Positions 10,201-19,830 of a stretch of 64,000 nucleotides of DNA are shown one piece after another. The notes beneath the pieces are model-generated. The model searched no databases. It worked only from the letters and a program-made list of their open reading frames with translations, and had not been told where the DNA came from. Each line of letters begins with the position of its first letter. The stretch's first letter is position 1. Made by a program: the position numbers and the translations under genes. Source of the DNA: Takifugu bimaculatus (taxonomy: Eukaryota > Chordata > Actinopteri > Tetraodontiformes > Tetraodontidae); assembly GCA_004026145.2 (NCBI GenBank), contig CP034990.1, positions 5,518,976-5,582,975 on the forward strand, written 5' to 3'.

Positions 10201-13200
10201 GGGGAAATGATCTCCGGAGGATCTGACGAGGGTTTCAGAAATTGGGCTAAATAGGGGTTATAAAAAATAGGAGATCTTTGTAGTCCTGACAATAAACTGA
10301 TGTCTTTTGTTGAAATTGTTGTCAAACACAACAATGATCGCAGCCGGTTCTTTAGATGTTTACAACTGAGGGACTTTAACAGAAAACATCAAAATCAGTC
10401 CTTGTCCTTGTCCAGAATCTTCAGAAATGTCAGTAAATGAGCTTGAGTACTGGAGAGAGAGACACCATCTCAATGGCTTTCTTATATGATTCAATTTAAA
10501 CTGAATATATTGAACAGGAAAAGGGCACAATTTTCTCAAGAGTTCTCAAAGAAATTCTGGGATGCTGTGAAACACTGTGCCGAGTAAATATCAGAGAAAA
10601 AAATTCCATTTCGAACCAAAACGTTTTTGATGATGGTAAATGCCTTTCAGAAGTAACAGCAAGATCACATATGCAATCAGGGGTCAGCAACCAATTTTTG
10701 ATATCATCTCAGGCCCCTTTAGAAGTTTCCTTACAAATAAAGTCTTGTGTCATTTGGTGCAAAGGCCTGGGGTTGAACCACGAGTAGCCCTCCGCAGTTC
10801 ATTTGGGAAAAATATTTGGTGTTGAATGACCATCTACACAGGTTCTGCATGGTTTGGGCTAGGAGTAATGGAGTCCCAGTGGTTTATATATATGTGTTTA
10901 AAAATGGGCGCATATAATTAATGGGCGTATTTTTCCATTTGCTTGACCAAATATGATGAATTTACTCAAAATATCAATGGCACTCAAGTGCTATACAACT
11001 ATTTTTTATTCAGATAATATACTAAATACGGCTTATAAGCTACGTTGTACGGCTTTGGGTTTCCATGACAGCAACAATAAATCCTACTAATCCTACAATA
11101 TTTAGATGCAGACTGTAAACTGTGCTGTGTTAAATATAATAAATAATAAAATGTGGATAACCAAAGTAGGAGATAAAGCTTTTCTGCTTTCGATTTGAAC
11201 AGAAATCCACAAATTCAGAATGCGCAGACACTAGACACTAGAAATACCTGACTGTGATCAGCTACTCACACCTAAAGCTGCATAACTGGAGGCTGGCAAA
11301 GAAAACTCTCTTTTAAATGCGACAGCTTCTAAAGCCGTCAGTCATTCGGGTTGTCATGGTAGATTAGTCAGAGTGTAATAGTCGAAGGCAGCAGAAATAA
11401 CCTGTATGTTCTCAGGGGGCCAGAGGAGACATGAGGACCTGCTGAGGTCACTTTTGAGCCTGTTTTCAGACGTTTCAAATGTATACTGAGGCCAAAAACA
11501 TTCTTGGCAGTCAGAATCAACAGCATTGACTCTCTCAAATGATTGGTATTGGCATTAGATTATTAGTTATCAGGTCATATGAGAGAAATGGAGGCTCAAA
11601 TCAGCTATGTTTGACCAAAAAACCCCAAAACTTACCCTGATTTCTTTCTCAAGCATTCCAAACTGGACTGCACCATTAACAACCCTGCTGATGAATCCTT
11701 TCTTCTCCAGTTGAAGAAGTGAAGCCTAAAACGATGAGAAGGAAGATTGGAGGTCATAATAATGACAGAGGAGTAAGGAGGAGAAGACACAGAAAGGTTT
11801 TACATTTGTCAAACGGCTGAACAGCTGATAAATGACCTATTGAGTAAAGATTTGTCGTTCTGGCAGGTTTCAAGGCATCAATTCAACATTTATTCTGAGT
11901 TTAGTTTCAATCATTTTAAAAAGGACAGAAGTAAGAGAAATATGCAGTTGGTGGAAACTGAAAGGCTGCATTCATTTTAGTACAATATATGATGGTGTGG
12001 ATATTTAAGCCATGTGTAATATCCAGGTTTTTAGCAGTGCCGTAGGTAGGTGGAAATAGCGTAAAAATATACGTGCCACGTGAAAAAAAGTGTGTTAAGG
12101 ATGATCAGCATCAGTACCATGTGTAATAGCTGGTCTCTCTCCTTGGAAATGTGCTCCACCACAGAGAGGACAGCTTCCATGTAGTGCAAAGTTGTTTCTT
12201 TTTTCAATGTACACTCGTCCGTCTGTCGTATCAACAGGCTTATCCTCCCCTCAGCCTTTCTGCATCGCAGAGAAAATACACACACACACACACACACGCA
12301 CACACACACAAACGTGTATATATGGTAGGTACAAGAGCAGTCAAGAAGTTGCAGTCAAGTGTGAACTAAGTAAAACCTGGAGGGAAAACTGAGTAAAGGG
12401 TAGAAAATGGATTTAACTGGCCTCTATTGGAACAACAACAAAATATTCAAACAGATATGAATTATTAGATATTAAAAATAAAAAAAATGTGCAGTGCTGT
12501 TAAAACTGATCATTCAAAACAGATTTGCTCTTAGTTCTTTGATCTTTATTGCTCATTTTATGTCAGGGAGCATATGTCAGATACGCTAGACTTAATCTCG
12601 GCTTGGGTTTTATGGCCAATGACATCATGCTGGAAAACAGAACTAATATATTTCATGGAGTTTGTGTTGTATAAATGATAACACGGAAAGAAGAACAGTG
12701 TATATTTAGTACCTGTTGGCTTGTTTTTCTAACTCCAGCTCACACTGTGTTCGTTTTAATACATCTGCCAGGTTGGATTTGTCCCAGGCCAGACGTGTAT
12801 TTTCCTCCTGCAGACTGGACAGTCTGTGGAGGAGCTCTGTCATCTCACTTGCAGTCTTACTCTCCTGCTGCTCACATTGTCTGGGAGCCAAGAGAAGATG
12901 ATAAAGCACACATATACTGGGAATGAGTACATCCACCTGCCACATCTCAAAACACTACAGAGCTTCGCTCAGTGGTTGTTCTGGGTCACCTTTGGTCTAT
13001 TGTAAATAATTTATTAGCGGAATTACCAATAACATTAAACTGAGGGCAAATTTTGGATTCACTCTCTCTTAAGTAGCCCAAATGGATTAGTTGGTCTTAA
13101 AGAGACAGAATATCAGATAAAATAAAACAAGTAATGGCACCGTCTGAGGTTCTCAGTGATGCTGCAGTGCTCCTCCTGGGTGACAGCATCCCTCAGACGG

Positions 13201-16200
13201 GTCTGTAAAACCTGCACCTCCTTTACATTTGTCTTGGCCTCGTCCCTGCTCTTTACTAACTCTTCTTCCAAACGCTGCTTGGCTTCCTCCAGCAGCATTA
13301 GTTGCTTTGTGACCTTGGTAACTGCAAAGAGTGGAAGAACAGGTAAATGCACACTGGAAAAGAAAGCAAAAGAAAAATCCTGCTGGGTGTCAGGAGGGGG
13401 GATGTGTTTGCATTTGGTGTTTTCATTTTTGTTCAACATTTCTAGAGCAGCTGTAACCATGGCTGCAGATTCATAACAACCCATGTGCTCAACACAACTT
13501 CATTTTTGCACAGTGGGGCCTATTGTCCAGATGGTGCCCCAACCAGTAGCGAGAGAGAGCTCTCTGTGATGCATCACCATTATCTCTGTTGTATTCACAC
13601 ATTGGGTGGGGGGGGGATCGTCTGTGTATACTGTTCTGGTGTAATATTAAACACACAATTTGTTGCACAGTCCAGGAATTGAATCTTAGCATTACCTTCT
13701 GATTGATGCCTGGCGTGTTCAGTGTCCAGCTGATTAAGCAGAACCTGGTTTTCTTGCAAAACCAGAAAGGCCTGCTGTTGGAGTTGTTGACTGGAAAGAC
13801 CGGGGGGAAGGGGGGGGTGTCAAAAAGCATTATTCTTACTTTCTGTCATTCATTCACTGTGCTGGAGGATACTGAGTGTGGAGATACATGGGGGAACCTC
13901 ACTGGAAAAACCTATACAGGAATAGCTGCTCCAGAATCATATTTAGAATTTCTTGCTAGGAGGTGACTTGGCTAATACCATTACCACAGTGTTATTAGTT
14001 AATATTATTGTTGTCGTTGACTGAAAATTATACAAGGCAGAGTTACGGAGTGATGAATGGTAATAGTGAGGAGAAAGGAACCAAAGTGAAAATAGGATCT
14101 AGTTTTCTGTGCATCACATGACAGCTGGTGCCTTAAGAACAAGCTACCAGGAGTTGAGTTTATTTTTCTTACAAGTCCTTGTGGCTGAACCCTGCCATCT
14201 TTGCAACGTCATCATGCAGTCTCTCATTTTCCTGGATCACCTCCTCTACACGAACACGTAACCTTTCGCACTTCCTCCTGTGAAAAGCAGACACATTTAT
14301 GCTTCAAGGATGTGATTAAAATGCATCAAATGGGGAAAGCAAAGCAAAAAGCTATTAGACTTCTCTTGTGTGTTACTTATCCCTCAACTACATTCCCTAA
14401 CAGTAAAATATCTGGGATTGAGTAAGATGCCAGTAGAGTTCCTTGCCATCAGGTGAAATCTTATAGACCAAGGAATCTGGTTCATGTTTGTATGTCGGAT
14501 TAAACCATGATAATAAACCAATAAAGCACCTGAGCCAACGGTTTTGAGTATAAATTTACCTCAGTGGTTTGAAGAAGCTCATCTTTTTCCTTCATTCTGT
14601 CTTCATACGCCAACAAGAGAGGAGATAAATACTTCATGTCGACCTAAAAAAGGGCAAAAGATGCTGAAACCTTGGTGCATTAATGTAAAAGAAATATAAA
14701 TAATCAACCAGTATGAGGTCCGATCTTCTGCAATACTAGAGCGAAACTAAAGTACTGACCAACCAGGGAGGAGGAGAGCCTGTCTTTGGTAAACCACTTA
14801 TTTTGGATTTCTGTGTGAGACACCAAAAGACAGCAAAATAAAAACAGCAGCCTCGGACAGATAAGTTGTTTGCAGAAGATCTTTTTGTGAAAGCACAATA
14901 ATTTTAAAAAGTGAATGAGGCTTAAAATCCCCATACATGCTTTAAAACATCAAACTTTGTTATCATTTTACAGACTAGTGAAGAAATCACATATTTGGTT
15001 GTTCAAAGTAATTAAAAGTGAGGGGTTTAAAAGCGTGAGGCCACCGACTTGAAGAGGGGAAAACAAATAAAAAAGTGCAGAAAATGATAGACTTCTCAGT
15101 TAAAATGATCTAAAATGCTTCAAAAAGGCATCCAAAAGCAGAAGGATATGGAAGAAAATAGAAAACTGTCATTTGAATGGATGGAATAGCTCCAATAGCA
15201 AAGACTGAGCAAATGATCTGCTCCTGAGGGTTCTCAGTCAGTTTGTCAGATGAGCCTGAATTCATGGTTGACACTGTTCTCTGTCCTCCGTGCACTGTGG
15301 CACGAATTCAGTGTTGAATTCATGCCACAGTGCACGGAGGACAGAGGACAGTGTCAACGCATCATGATTCTGGGAAGGGGGGGGGGGGGTCTCATACTGT
15401 TGTGGGGTTCGTTTTCAAGGCCAGGAATCATGGATCAATTTGAATACATAAAAATACTTGAAAGGGTTAAGTTGCATTATTCCACGGAGAAAATGCCGTC
15501 GTAATGGGTGTTTCATCAAGACAATGAACCAAAGACGCCAGTAAATGAACAGGATCTTGATTCCAGAGCAACAGGAATAATGATTAAAACCCACAAGACT
15601 ATTCAACTGTGATATTCAAAAGAAAGAGATGAGATTCTATCAAAAAGCCTATTCCTTTGAAAATACTTCTGTAATACCTCCTGTTTGGACAATGGCCGGA
15701 AGCGAGCCTGATATTGACTCAGCTCCACATTCAGGCGATGAACTGTTAATTTGAGTGCATCGTTGTCATCCACCAGCTCCTGGGCCTGTTGCCTCAAATC
15801 CTGCAGCTCTGCCTGACTGCCTGTACCTGCTCACACAGAAAAATAGACCCCTTGAATGTTTCTCATCACAGTCATAAAGCACTCTGCAAAAAACAGTACC
15901 GTAGAAACCTGCAATGCAGCACGGATACAGATAGTCACAGTGAAATCCCAACAAAACCAGCATATAAGACATTAGCTGTGTATGGTATATCTCTGGTTTA
16001 CCTGCAGAACACCTCAGATTTGAGGAGGTTTGTCTCTCACTCATCTCCTGCTCCTGTAGTTTTGGCTCACTGGCCGTCTTTGGGCTCTTCTTAGGCTTGG
16101 TACGCGCCCTCTCCTCCCGGTCGTCACCATGTGTTGTGTGGCACTCTGAAGACAGCTGAATTTGGCGTTTTGGGCCTTTTTTTTTGTGTCGGCTGGGATG

Positions 16201-19048
16201 GTGAGGGGGCATCGTTGCTAAACAAGTATGAAAAACATAGTTAATAACAGTGCGTGGCAGTTACACCACACAGAGTTGAAATGTATTTGAATGTTTTTGT
16301 TTTTTTACTGTATCCTAATTATAACCTAATTTTGAAGCAAGATAAACAGAGAAGAAGGCTGGAAATTAGGTTGTTAATTAGCAAAAAAAAAAAAAACACA
16401 CAAAATAACAAGAATCTACAAATCTAAGAAAAAAAGTGTAATTCATTCAAAATGATGATGATCCGTGGTCGAACACCTACAAGATAAACGTTCTTTCCGA
16501 CATCCAGGGCTTTTTCTGCCATCTTTAATCTTGGAATCTGTGTTTTCTTCAGGATATTGGAAGCTGGTTTCCTCAGTAAAATCTGAAAAAAAAAAAAAAA
16601 AAAACAGGTACTGAAAAAAGTTTCCTTTTTAAAGTTAAGTTTGACTTTCATGGATCTCAGTAAAAAAATGGTCATAAAAGTGAGCAACTGTTTTTATGAG
16701 CAACTGACTAATTTGGGAATATCGGATTAATTTGGGAATATCTACACTCGTCATGTCTACAATCACAAGCATCGCTTGATTTGGTATAATGGAGCTGTAT
16801 AACAATCAGATAAATCGGTGTGTTCTTTTCATTCTATTGCTGTTTGCAGTATCTGCTCAATAATGAATTGTTATATGCCTTCTAACTTTCCATCCCTTAT
16901 GTACCGCTGATTGCAATTTACTGATCTTATTTTTAAAAATGTATATACATTAACTGTAAAATTAGATGGACAACAGTCCATGTTTGTCATGGGTTACTTG
17001 CACACGGCCACCCTTTTGTATTTATCTTAACTCCAATATGAATATATATTACATACTTACACTTACTTTTGTACAACATGGCTAGATGTGAGATTAATGA
17101 GTAAAATACCTGGAGAAGACTCTCTCCTGTTAGGCATCTGGTTTGACTGAGCAGTGCTGGTCTGGAATGAAGTTAAGTAGAATAAACAGAGAAAGGGTCA
17201 AAATATAGAGTTTGCTGTCCCGTGCCTTTTCTGCAACGCTACACCAGACTGACAGAAGCTTCATGATGGAGTGATGCACAGTTTAAATGCGTGTGTCCTT
17301 CTAGTGTTCAGTTGTGCTGTTGCTTGTACATAGTGCCTACTGTAGGCCAAATATGACTAGTTTTGTTCTGAAAAATGTTCCCAATTGTTTTAAAATTTAA
17401 GTTCACTTTAAGAGTTTACACTTGTGAATACACATCCAGCTACACTCTTTAGTAACCGCAAAAAACAGGAAAACGCCCAACTAATAAAAGAAGAGGTGAT
17501 TTTAAACATTTCAGCACAAAAATATAATGTCCTTTTTTGCCTTGTATAGAGGAAAGTTATGGGAAGAAAATGAAAATCTATCATAAAACGGTAAATGAAG
17601 TTGCGTTTAACTGGGACAACAGGTGTGAATGTGCTTTGAAACCGGTTATTAAAGGTAGAGTAATAGTGGAAGAAGGTCAAGGACATATAGGACCTTCCTG
17701 CAGAATCTCACCATCAACTGTTTGTGTGGCAGAGCATAGACAGGTTCTGTGACTAAATTATTCTCTCGTCTTTCCAGACTTTGGTAAACATGGTCTTCTC
17801 TGTCTTCTTCATTTCCTGACTCCTTTTTCTTGGCCTCCATTTCCTGCTCTGAATGTTCAGGGGACGACAAGTTTGGGTCACTAGTCAAATCATCAGACCA
17901 TCTGCCTCTAGGGGAAACAAACAGTTATGGATCAATACTGAGGGGCATCAGTGCTATGACAAGCTTGGAATAATAGTTGTAATTATTTTTAGGAGGTTAC
18001 CGGGTGTGAATCCCTGCCCCTTTGTTTGGCTCTGTTGTGAAAATGTCTGACTGGCTGCTCTCAGAGAAAGACCTCAGCCTGGTGGGGGGGATAGCCCACA
18101 TCTGTCCAGTGAGCGAAGAAGACAGGATGGCTGCTGCTAAGGCTGATCTGCAGATGAAAACATTATCACAGCATGTGCTCATCACGATGAGCAATTCTGA
18201 CCTCAAAAGTCAAGGTAAATGGGTAGGACGTGATTCACATTGACAGCAGCATATCGGGCCAAAACAGCTGCAAGGTTCAACTAATAATTCATCCATTCCA
18301 CAGATTGCCATAAATGACAGAAAGCACTATAATAAAGAGGTTGTTTGAACGTAACTAGCAGTTGCGCATAAAGTAATTTAATAAGCAGCAAATACAAAAG
18401 GAAACACACAACAAAAGGGTCCCTGAGGTTGATGGAGACAGGTGTACCTGGGTCTTTCAGGTGAGGGGTTGGGACTGCGGGGGGGTGGGGTACGAGGCAC
18501 AGCGGCCTTGGGAGCAATGGAAGCAGCAGGTACCAATCCATGACTGATGTTTTTCTACCCGAGAGAGGTTGGGTGGGTTATGAAGGATGGTATAATACAG
18601 AAATGAAAACATCTATGAAAGGAATGGCTGATCAGTAACCATAGGCAACACTATACAGTCCACATACAGGCAACGTCACGAACAAGAATTTAATTTTTAT
18701 TGCAATAATGAACACTTTGTTAATGTAATGTTTACTGGTGATTTTTTTCCATCATAAATGATAGTTTTTTGAGGTTTGAGTTAATATTACACTTAAACTC
18801 AAGTATTACCTTTGAAAACGTAGTCAGCAGACAACGTTAGCAACTATGACAACGTTTAAGACTACAGTTTGTGCTAGCTCCGTCTAAAATTAGGCAAAGC
18901 TACTGCTGTTTAGTCAATATTTTAAAAAAAACAAACCATTTGGTCACTTAGCAAGCAAGCAAATATAACAAGTACAGTTGTATGTATTTCTAAGAGGTAA
19001 ACTTACAAATTTCTTGTCTTTCTCCCTTCTGAAGCTGAATTTAAACAT
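4071..19048 (-). CDS. cep89: Centrosomal protein 89 (CEP89/CCDC123), 16 coding exons, C-terminal end not found
   Basis: CEP89 is a coiled-coil protein of the mother-centriole distal appendages needed for early ciliogenesis. Recognition rests on stretches close to human CEP89 recalled from memory: ALAAAILSSSLTGQ (about residues 52-65), QAQELVDDNDALKLTVHRLN, DMKYLSPLLLAYEDRMKEKDEL, TKQLMLLEEA, and YRKQAS...TASYQREILHLQ. The 16 exons listed separately give 672 codons plus 2 nt. From about residue 290 onward the protein is almost all Glu/Lys/Leu/Gln-rich coiled coil. The human protein is 783 residues, so about 70 C-terminal residues seem missing: either a last exon lies off the left edge, or the protein ends at the in-frame TAG (4067-4069) just past the exon 16 splice donor. 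Intron 15 contains the rnf182-like gene on the other strand. Confidence 0.9.
5880..7136. other. Part of cep89 intron 15 upstream of the rnf182-like coding exon
   Basis: A promoter and 5' non-coding exon of the rnf182-like gene should lie here or further left. I see no clear TATA box or donor that I would call. The stretch includes short C and T runs (near 5904 and 6590) and no protein-coding similarity. Confidence 0.4.
7137..7138 (+). other. Splice acceptor of the rnf182-like gene
   Basis: A pyrimidine tract (tctttttatttccctcccc) ends in AG 14 nt before the start codon. This suggests at least one non-coding 5' exon upstream, as in vertebrate RNF182 genes whose whole coding sequence sits in one exon. 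Confidence 0.7.
7153..7881 (+). CDS. rnf182: RNF182-like RING-finger E3 ubiquitin ligase, two membrane segments
   Basis: Single-exon frame of 242 residues (human RNF182 is 247). A C3HC4 RING is complete: Cys20, Cys23, Cys39, His41, Cys44, Cys47, Cys63 and Cys66. It is followed by conserved short blocks SALPDDANI, EVLLTPK and SSSCLVIT. Two hydrophobic segments near the C-terminus (about 178-200 and 204-226, WLLGFLYFGSLPLGIYLLVL and an adjoining LVPTSL stretch) match the RNF182 membrane region. The family is a membrane E3 ligase that ubiquitinates partners such as the V-ATPase c subunit. The start is the first ATG after the acceptor that opens this frame; an upstream ATG at 7142 reads ACT TGA and stops. 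It lies antisense inside cep89 intron 15. A related paralogue (an rnf182b-like copy) cannot be excluded. Confidence 0.9.
   Translation: MKCAQTDIEEDCPPPDEIECKICYQHYNAYKRKPKILDCLHRVCTQCLNKILDVAEGAGFILCPFCRHQTPITDSEVSALPDDANIMSRLAMQEKSWSSDHTGEVLLTPKSFSSSSPSPDSSSCLVITMTEEQRDSQHAPRQNSAIYPEQSLESVSVGSDGHVDQYATSKLCHHVPRTLVWLLGFLYFGSLPLGIYLLVLQKVTLGIVSVSLVPTSLTVCLVYEFCSVCVRACVTGADSILE
7995..8000 (+). terminator. rnf182: Possible proximal poly(A) signal of the rnf182-like gene
   Basis: ATTAAA 114 nt past the stop codon, a common weaker variant of the signal. Confidence 0.35.
8476..8481 (+). terminator. rnf182: Poly(A) signal AATAAA of the rnf182-like gene
   Basis: Canonical AATAAA about 595 nt after the stop codon, followed within 40 nt by a T-rich and GT-containing stretch (cttttttgtgt). 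This is the best candidate for the 3' end. Confidence 0.5.
8500..11635. other. Right part of cep89 intron 15
   Basis: AT-rich intronic DNA with one GT microsatellite (about 9269-9289). The text near 10680 (aggggtcagcaacc) resembles the end of a decayed hAT element. Nothing else is recognised. Confidence 0.4.
11636..11725 (-). CDS. cep89: cep89 coding exon 15 (residues 594-623)
   Basis: Encodes LEKKGFISRVVNGAVQFGML, aligning with human '[25 protein letters not shown]'. Followed by the 7.4-kb intron 15. Confidence 0.85.
12118..12259 (-). CDS. cep89: cep89 coding exon 14 (residues 546-593)
   Basis: Encodes HYMEAVLSVVEHISKERDQL, matching human '[21 protein letters not shown]'. A long TG repeat (on the transcribed sense) ends 18 nt before the exon. 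Confidence 0.85.
12278..12310. repeat. (CA)n microsatellite beside the cep89 exon 14 acceptor
   Basis: CA repeat with one G interruption on the plus strand; in the cep89 transcript it is a UG repeat followed by a short pyrimidine tract and the exon 14 acceptor. Confidence 0.95.
12713..12880 (-). CDS. cep89: cep89 coding exon 13 (residues 490-546)
   Basis: Coiled coil with MTELLHRLSSLQEENTRLAW then DKSNLADVLKRTQCELE, matching the human 'EELMEKLTVLQ...EKNSL' region. Confidence 0.88.
13141..13321 (-). CDS. cep89: cep89 coding exon 12 (residues 430-490)
   Basis: Encodes TKQLMLLEEAKQRLEEELVK, the conserved TKQLMLLE block. The donor GTGCCA is weak, but phase agrees with exon 13. Confidence 0.88.
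13696..13790 (-). CDS. cep89: cep89 coding exon 11 (residues 398-430)
   Basis: Encodes QQLQQQAFLVLQENQVLLNQ, matching human '[21 protein letters not shown]'. Confidence 0.88.
14173..14270 (-). CDS. cep89: cep89 coding exon 10 (residues 366-398)
   Basis: Encodes CERLRVRVEEVIQENERLHD. The best-looking acceptor (CACAG, exon start at 14277) would break frame with exon 9; the AG seven bases further in (GGAAG) keeps it, so that start is given here. Confidence 0.75.
14560..14643 (-). CDS. cep89: cep89 coding exon 9 (residues 338-365)
   Basis: Encodes DMKYLSPLLLAYEDRMKEKD, a highly conserved CEP89 block. Confidence 0.92.
15267..15358. repeat. 44-bp inverted repeat with 4-nt loop
   Basis: Arms 15267-15310 and 15315-15358 are reverse complements at 42 of 44 positions; the loop is GTGT. 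It lies in cep89 intron 8 directly next to a Tc1-type transposase relic. Confidence 0.95.
15360..15600 (+). mobile_element. Decayed Tc1/mariner transposase fragment (catalytic-core region)
   Basis: The plus-strand translation reads LLWGSF...GIMDQFEYIKILE, then after a stop WVFHQDNEPK. This resembles the Tc1-family order 'WGCF ... I ... Y ... IL' followed by the FQQDNxPKHT block carrying a catalytic aspartate. A stop codon and poor downstream sequence mark it as dead. It sits in cep89 intron 8, opposite to the gene. Confidence 0.7.
15678..15826 (-). CDS. cep89: cep89 coding exon 8 (residues 288-337)
   Basis: Encodes QAQELVDDNDALKLTVHRLN followed by VELSQYQARFRPLSKQE, nearly the human sequence at the start of the main coiled coil. 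Confidence 0.92.
16002..16217 (-). CDS. cep89: cep89 coding exon 7 (residues 216-288)
   Basis: Basic, His/Lys/Ser-rich linker. It does not carry the 'REKFEALKEENMDLN' coiled coil found here in the human protein, so this segment is diverged or an exon is missing. Confidence 0.7.
16481..16582 (-). CDS. cep89: cep89 coding exon 6 (residues 182-216)
   Basis: Acceptor follows a long T tract. The donor that keeps frame is GTAGGT; a second GT starts 4 nt downstream (GTAGGTGT), and its use would shift exon 7 out of frame. Confidence 0.65.
17110..17161 (-). CDS. cep89: cep89 coding exon 5 (residues 165-182)
   Basis: Short exon encoding TSTAQSNQMPNRRESSP; little conserved, supported by splice sites and phase. 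Confidence 0.65.
17712..17907 (-). CDS. cep89: cep89 coding exon 4 (residues 99-164)
   Basis: Acidic, low-complexity segment ending VYALPHKQLM, matching the human 'LYAVPH' stretch. Donor GTGAGA. Confidence 0.85.
18001..18147 (-). CDS. cep89: cep89 coding exon 3 (residues 50-99)
   Basis: Encodes SALAAAILSSSLTGQ and a Ser-rich FSESSQSD, the clearest N-terminal match to CEP89. Confidence 0.9.
18448..18554 (-). CDS. cep89: cep89 coding exon 2 (residues 15-50)
   Basis: Encodes KNISHGLVPAASIAPKAAVP then a Pro-rich TPPPRSPNPSPERP, close to the human N-terminus. The acceptor is the TAG nine bases before the CAG that would break frame. Confidence 0.85.
19007..19048 (-). CDS. cep89: cep89 coding exon 1 (residues 1-14)
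   Basis: Start ATG followed by FKFSFRREKDKKF, then donor GTAAGT. The human start is also a short basic FRRGRR-type stretch. Confidence 0.75.
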
Positions 19049-19259
19049 TGTGGAAAATCGGTTTTCACTCATAACGCAGTGTCTACTTAGTTGTCATTAA
19101 TAACTAATATATATTTGAATCCATATTGCGCTTTGAGTCTGAAGATATTTCCTAATGACAAACTAATTTATACCAACTATAAAATAAGCAAACTAAACTC
19201 AAGAAATCGGTTGCTTGCCGACTACTCCAGACGCTTCCTCACCAGGAGGGACCTTGAAA

Positions 19260-19330
19260 CAAGGTCCGCGCTGATTGGCTGGAAGTGAAGCAATGATCCA
19301 ATCAGCGACTTGTATCAATCACATAGCAAC
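19260..19330. promoter_or_regulatory. cep89: Likely cep89 promoter: paired CCAAT boxes and an X-box-like half site
   Basis: About 220-280 bp upstream of the cep89 start codon lie CTGATTGGCT and ATCCAATCAG, two oppositely oriented CCAAT boxes about 20 bp apart (NF-Y type). CATAGCAAC (19322-19330) resembles half of an RFX X-box, a common site in ciliary gene promoters; the other half is poor. Confidence 0.45.
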
Positions 19331-19358
19331 GACGCCTGACGTGCAGTCTGCGGTTTGA

Positions 19359-19371
19359 CCAGCAGGTGGCG
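19359..19371 (+). promoter_or_regulatory. CTCF-like core motif between cep89 and rhpn2
   Basis: CCAGCAGGTGGCG fits the CTCF core consensus at every position. It lies between the 5' end of cep89 and the 3' end of rhpn2. Confidence 0.4.
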
Positions 19372-19824
19372 TTACCACAACTCTTAATTTCCATTATTTC
19401 TCTTGAGGTCACAAGCTGGTGGAATAAATCCTTTCCTAAATTGTCGAGAATGTGGACCTGGTCATGGCCATTTTAAAATAAACTGTTGTTGCGTTCGTTA
19501 CTGATGTTCATTGAAGGATTTTAATCCTTATACGCTCAGCGGATTTGTACACTTCCAGCCAGTGCCCCTGTTTTTATGACTTCTTTTAGAATATTTACCA
19601 TTTACATATTTACCATTCTCATGACATGATTTGCAGCACTCCCAACTTGTTTTGTCTTCAATAAATTGCTGAAATTTGAGTCAACCCACCACACCACACC
19701 AGATTTTCAAGATTTCAATGTGTAAATAATCTCAGAACCACAACCATTCCTTTCATTCTTAAGCTTGCCTGGTAGCATCAATTACCAAGAAACACAGACC
19801 CGGGGAACAACGATTGCCCCTGGT

Positions 19825-19830
19825 TTTATT
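19825..19830 (-). terminator. rhpn2: Candidate poly(A) signal of rhpn2
   Basis: AATAAA on the minus strand (plus-strand TTTATT) about 1.86 kb after the rhpn2 stop codon. The 3' UTR between it and the stop is AT-rich without long frames. Nearer signals may also be used. Confidence 0.4.

Noticed and set aside
10678..10830. hAT-like end (ggggtcagcaacc) in cep89 intron 15
   Set aside because: Only one end is recognisable and no target duplication could be found.
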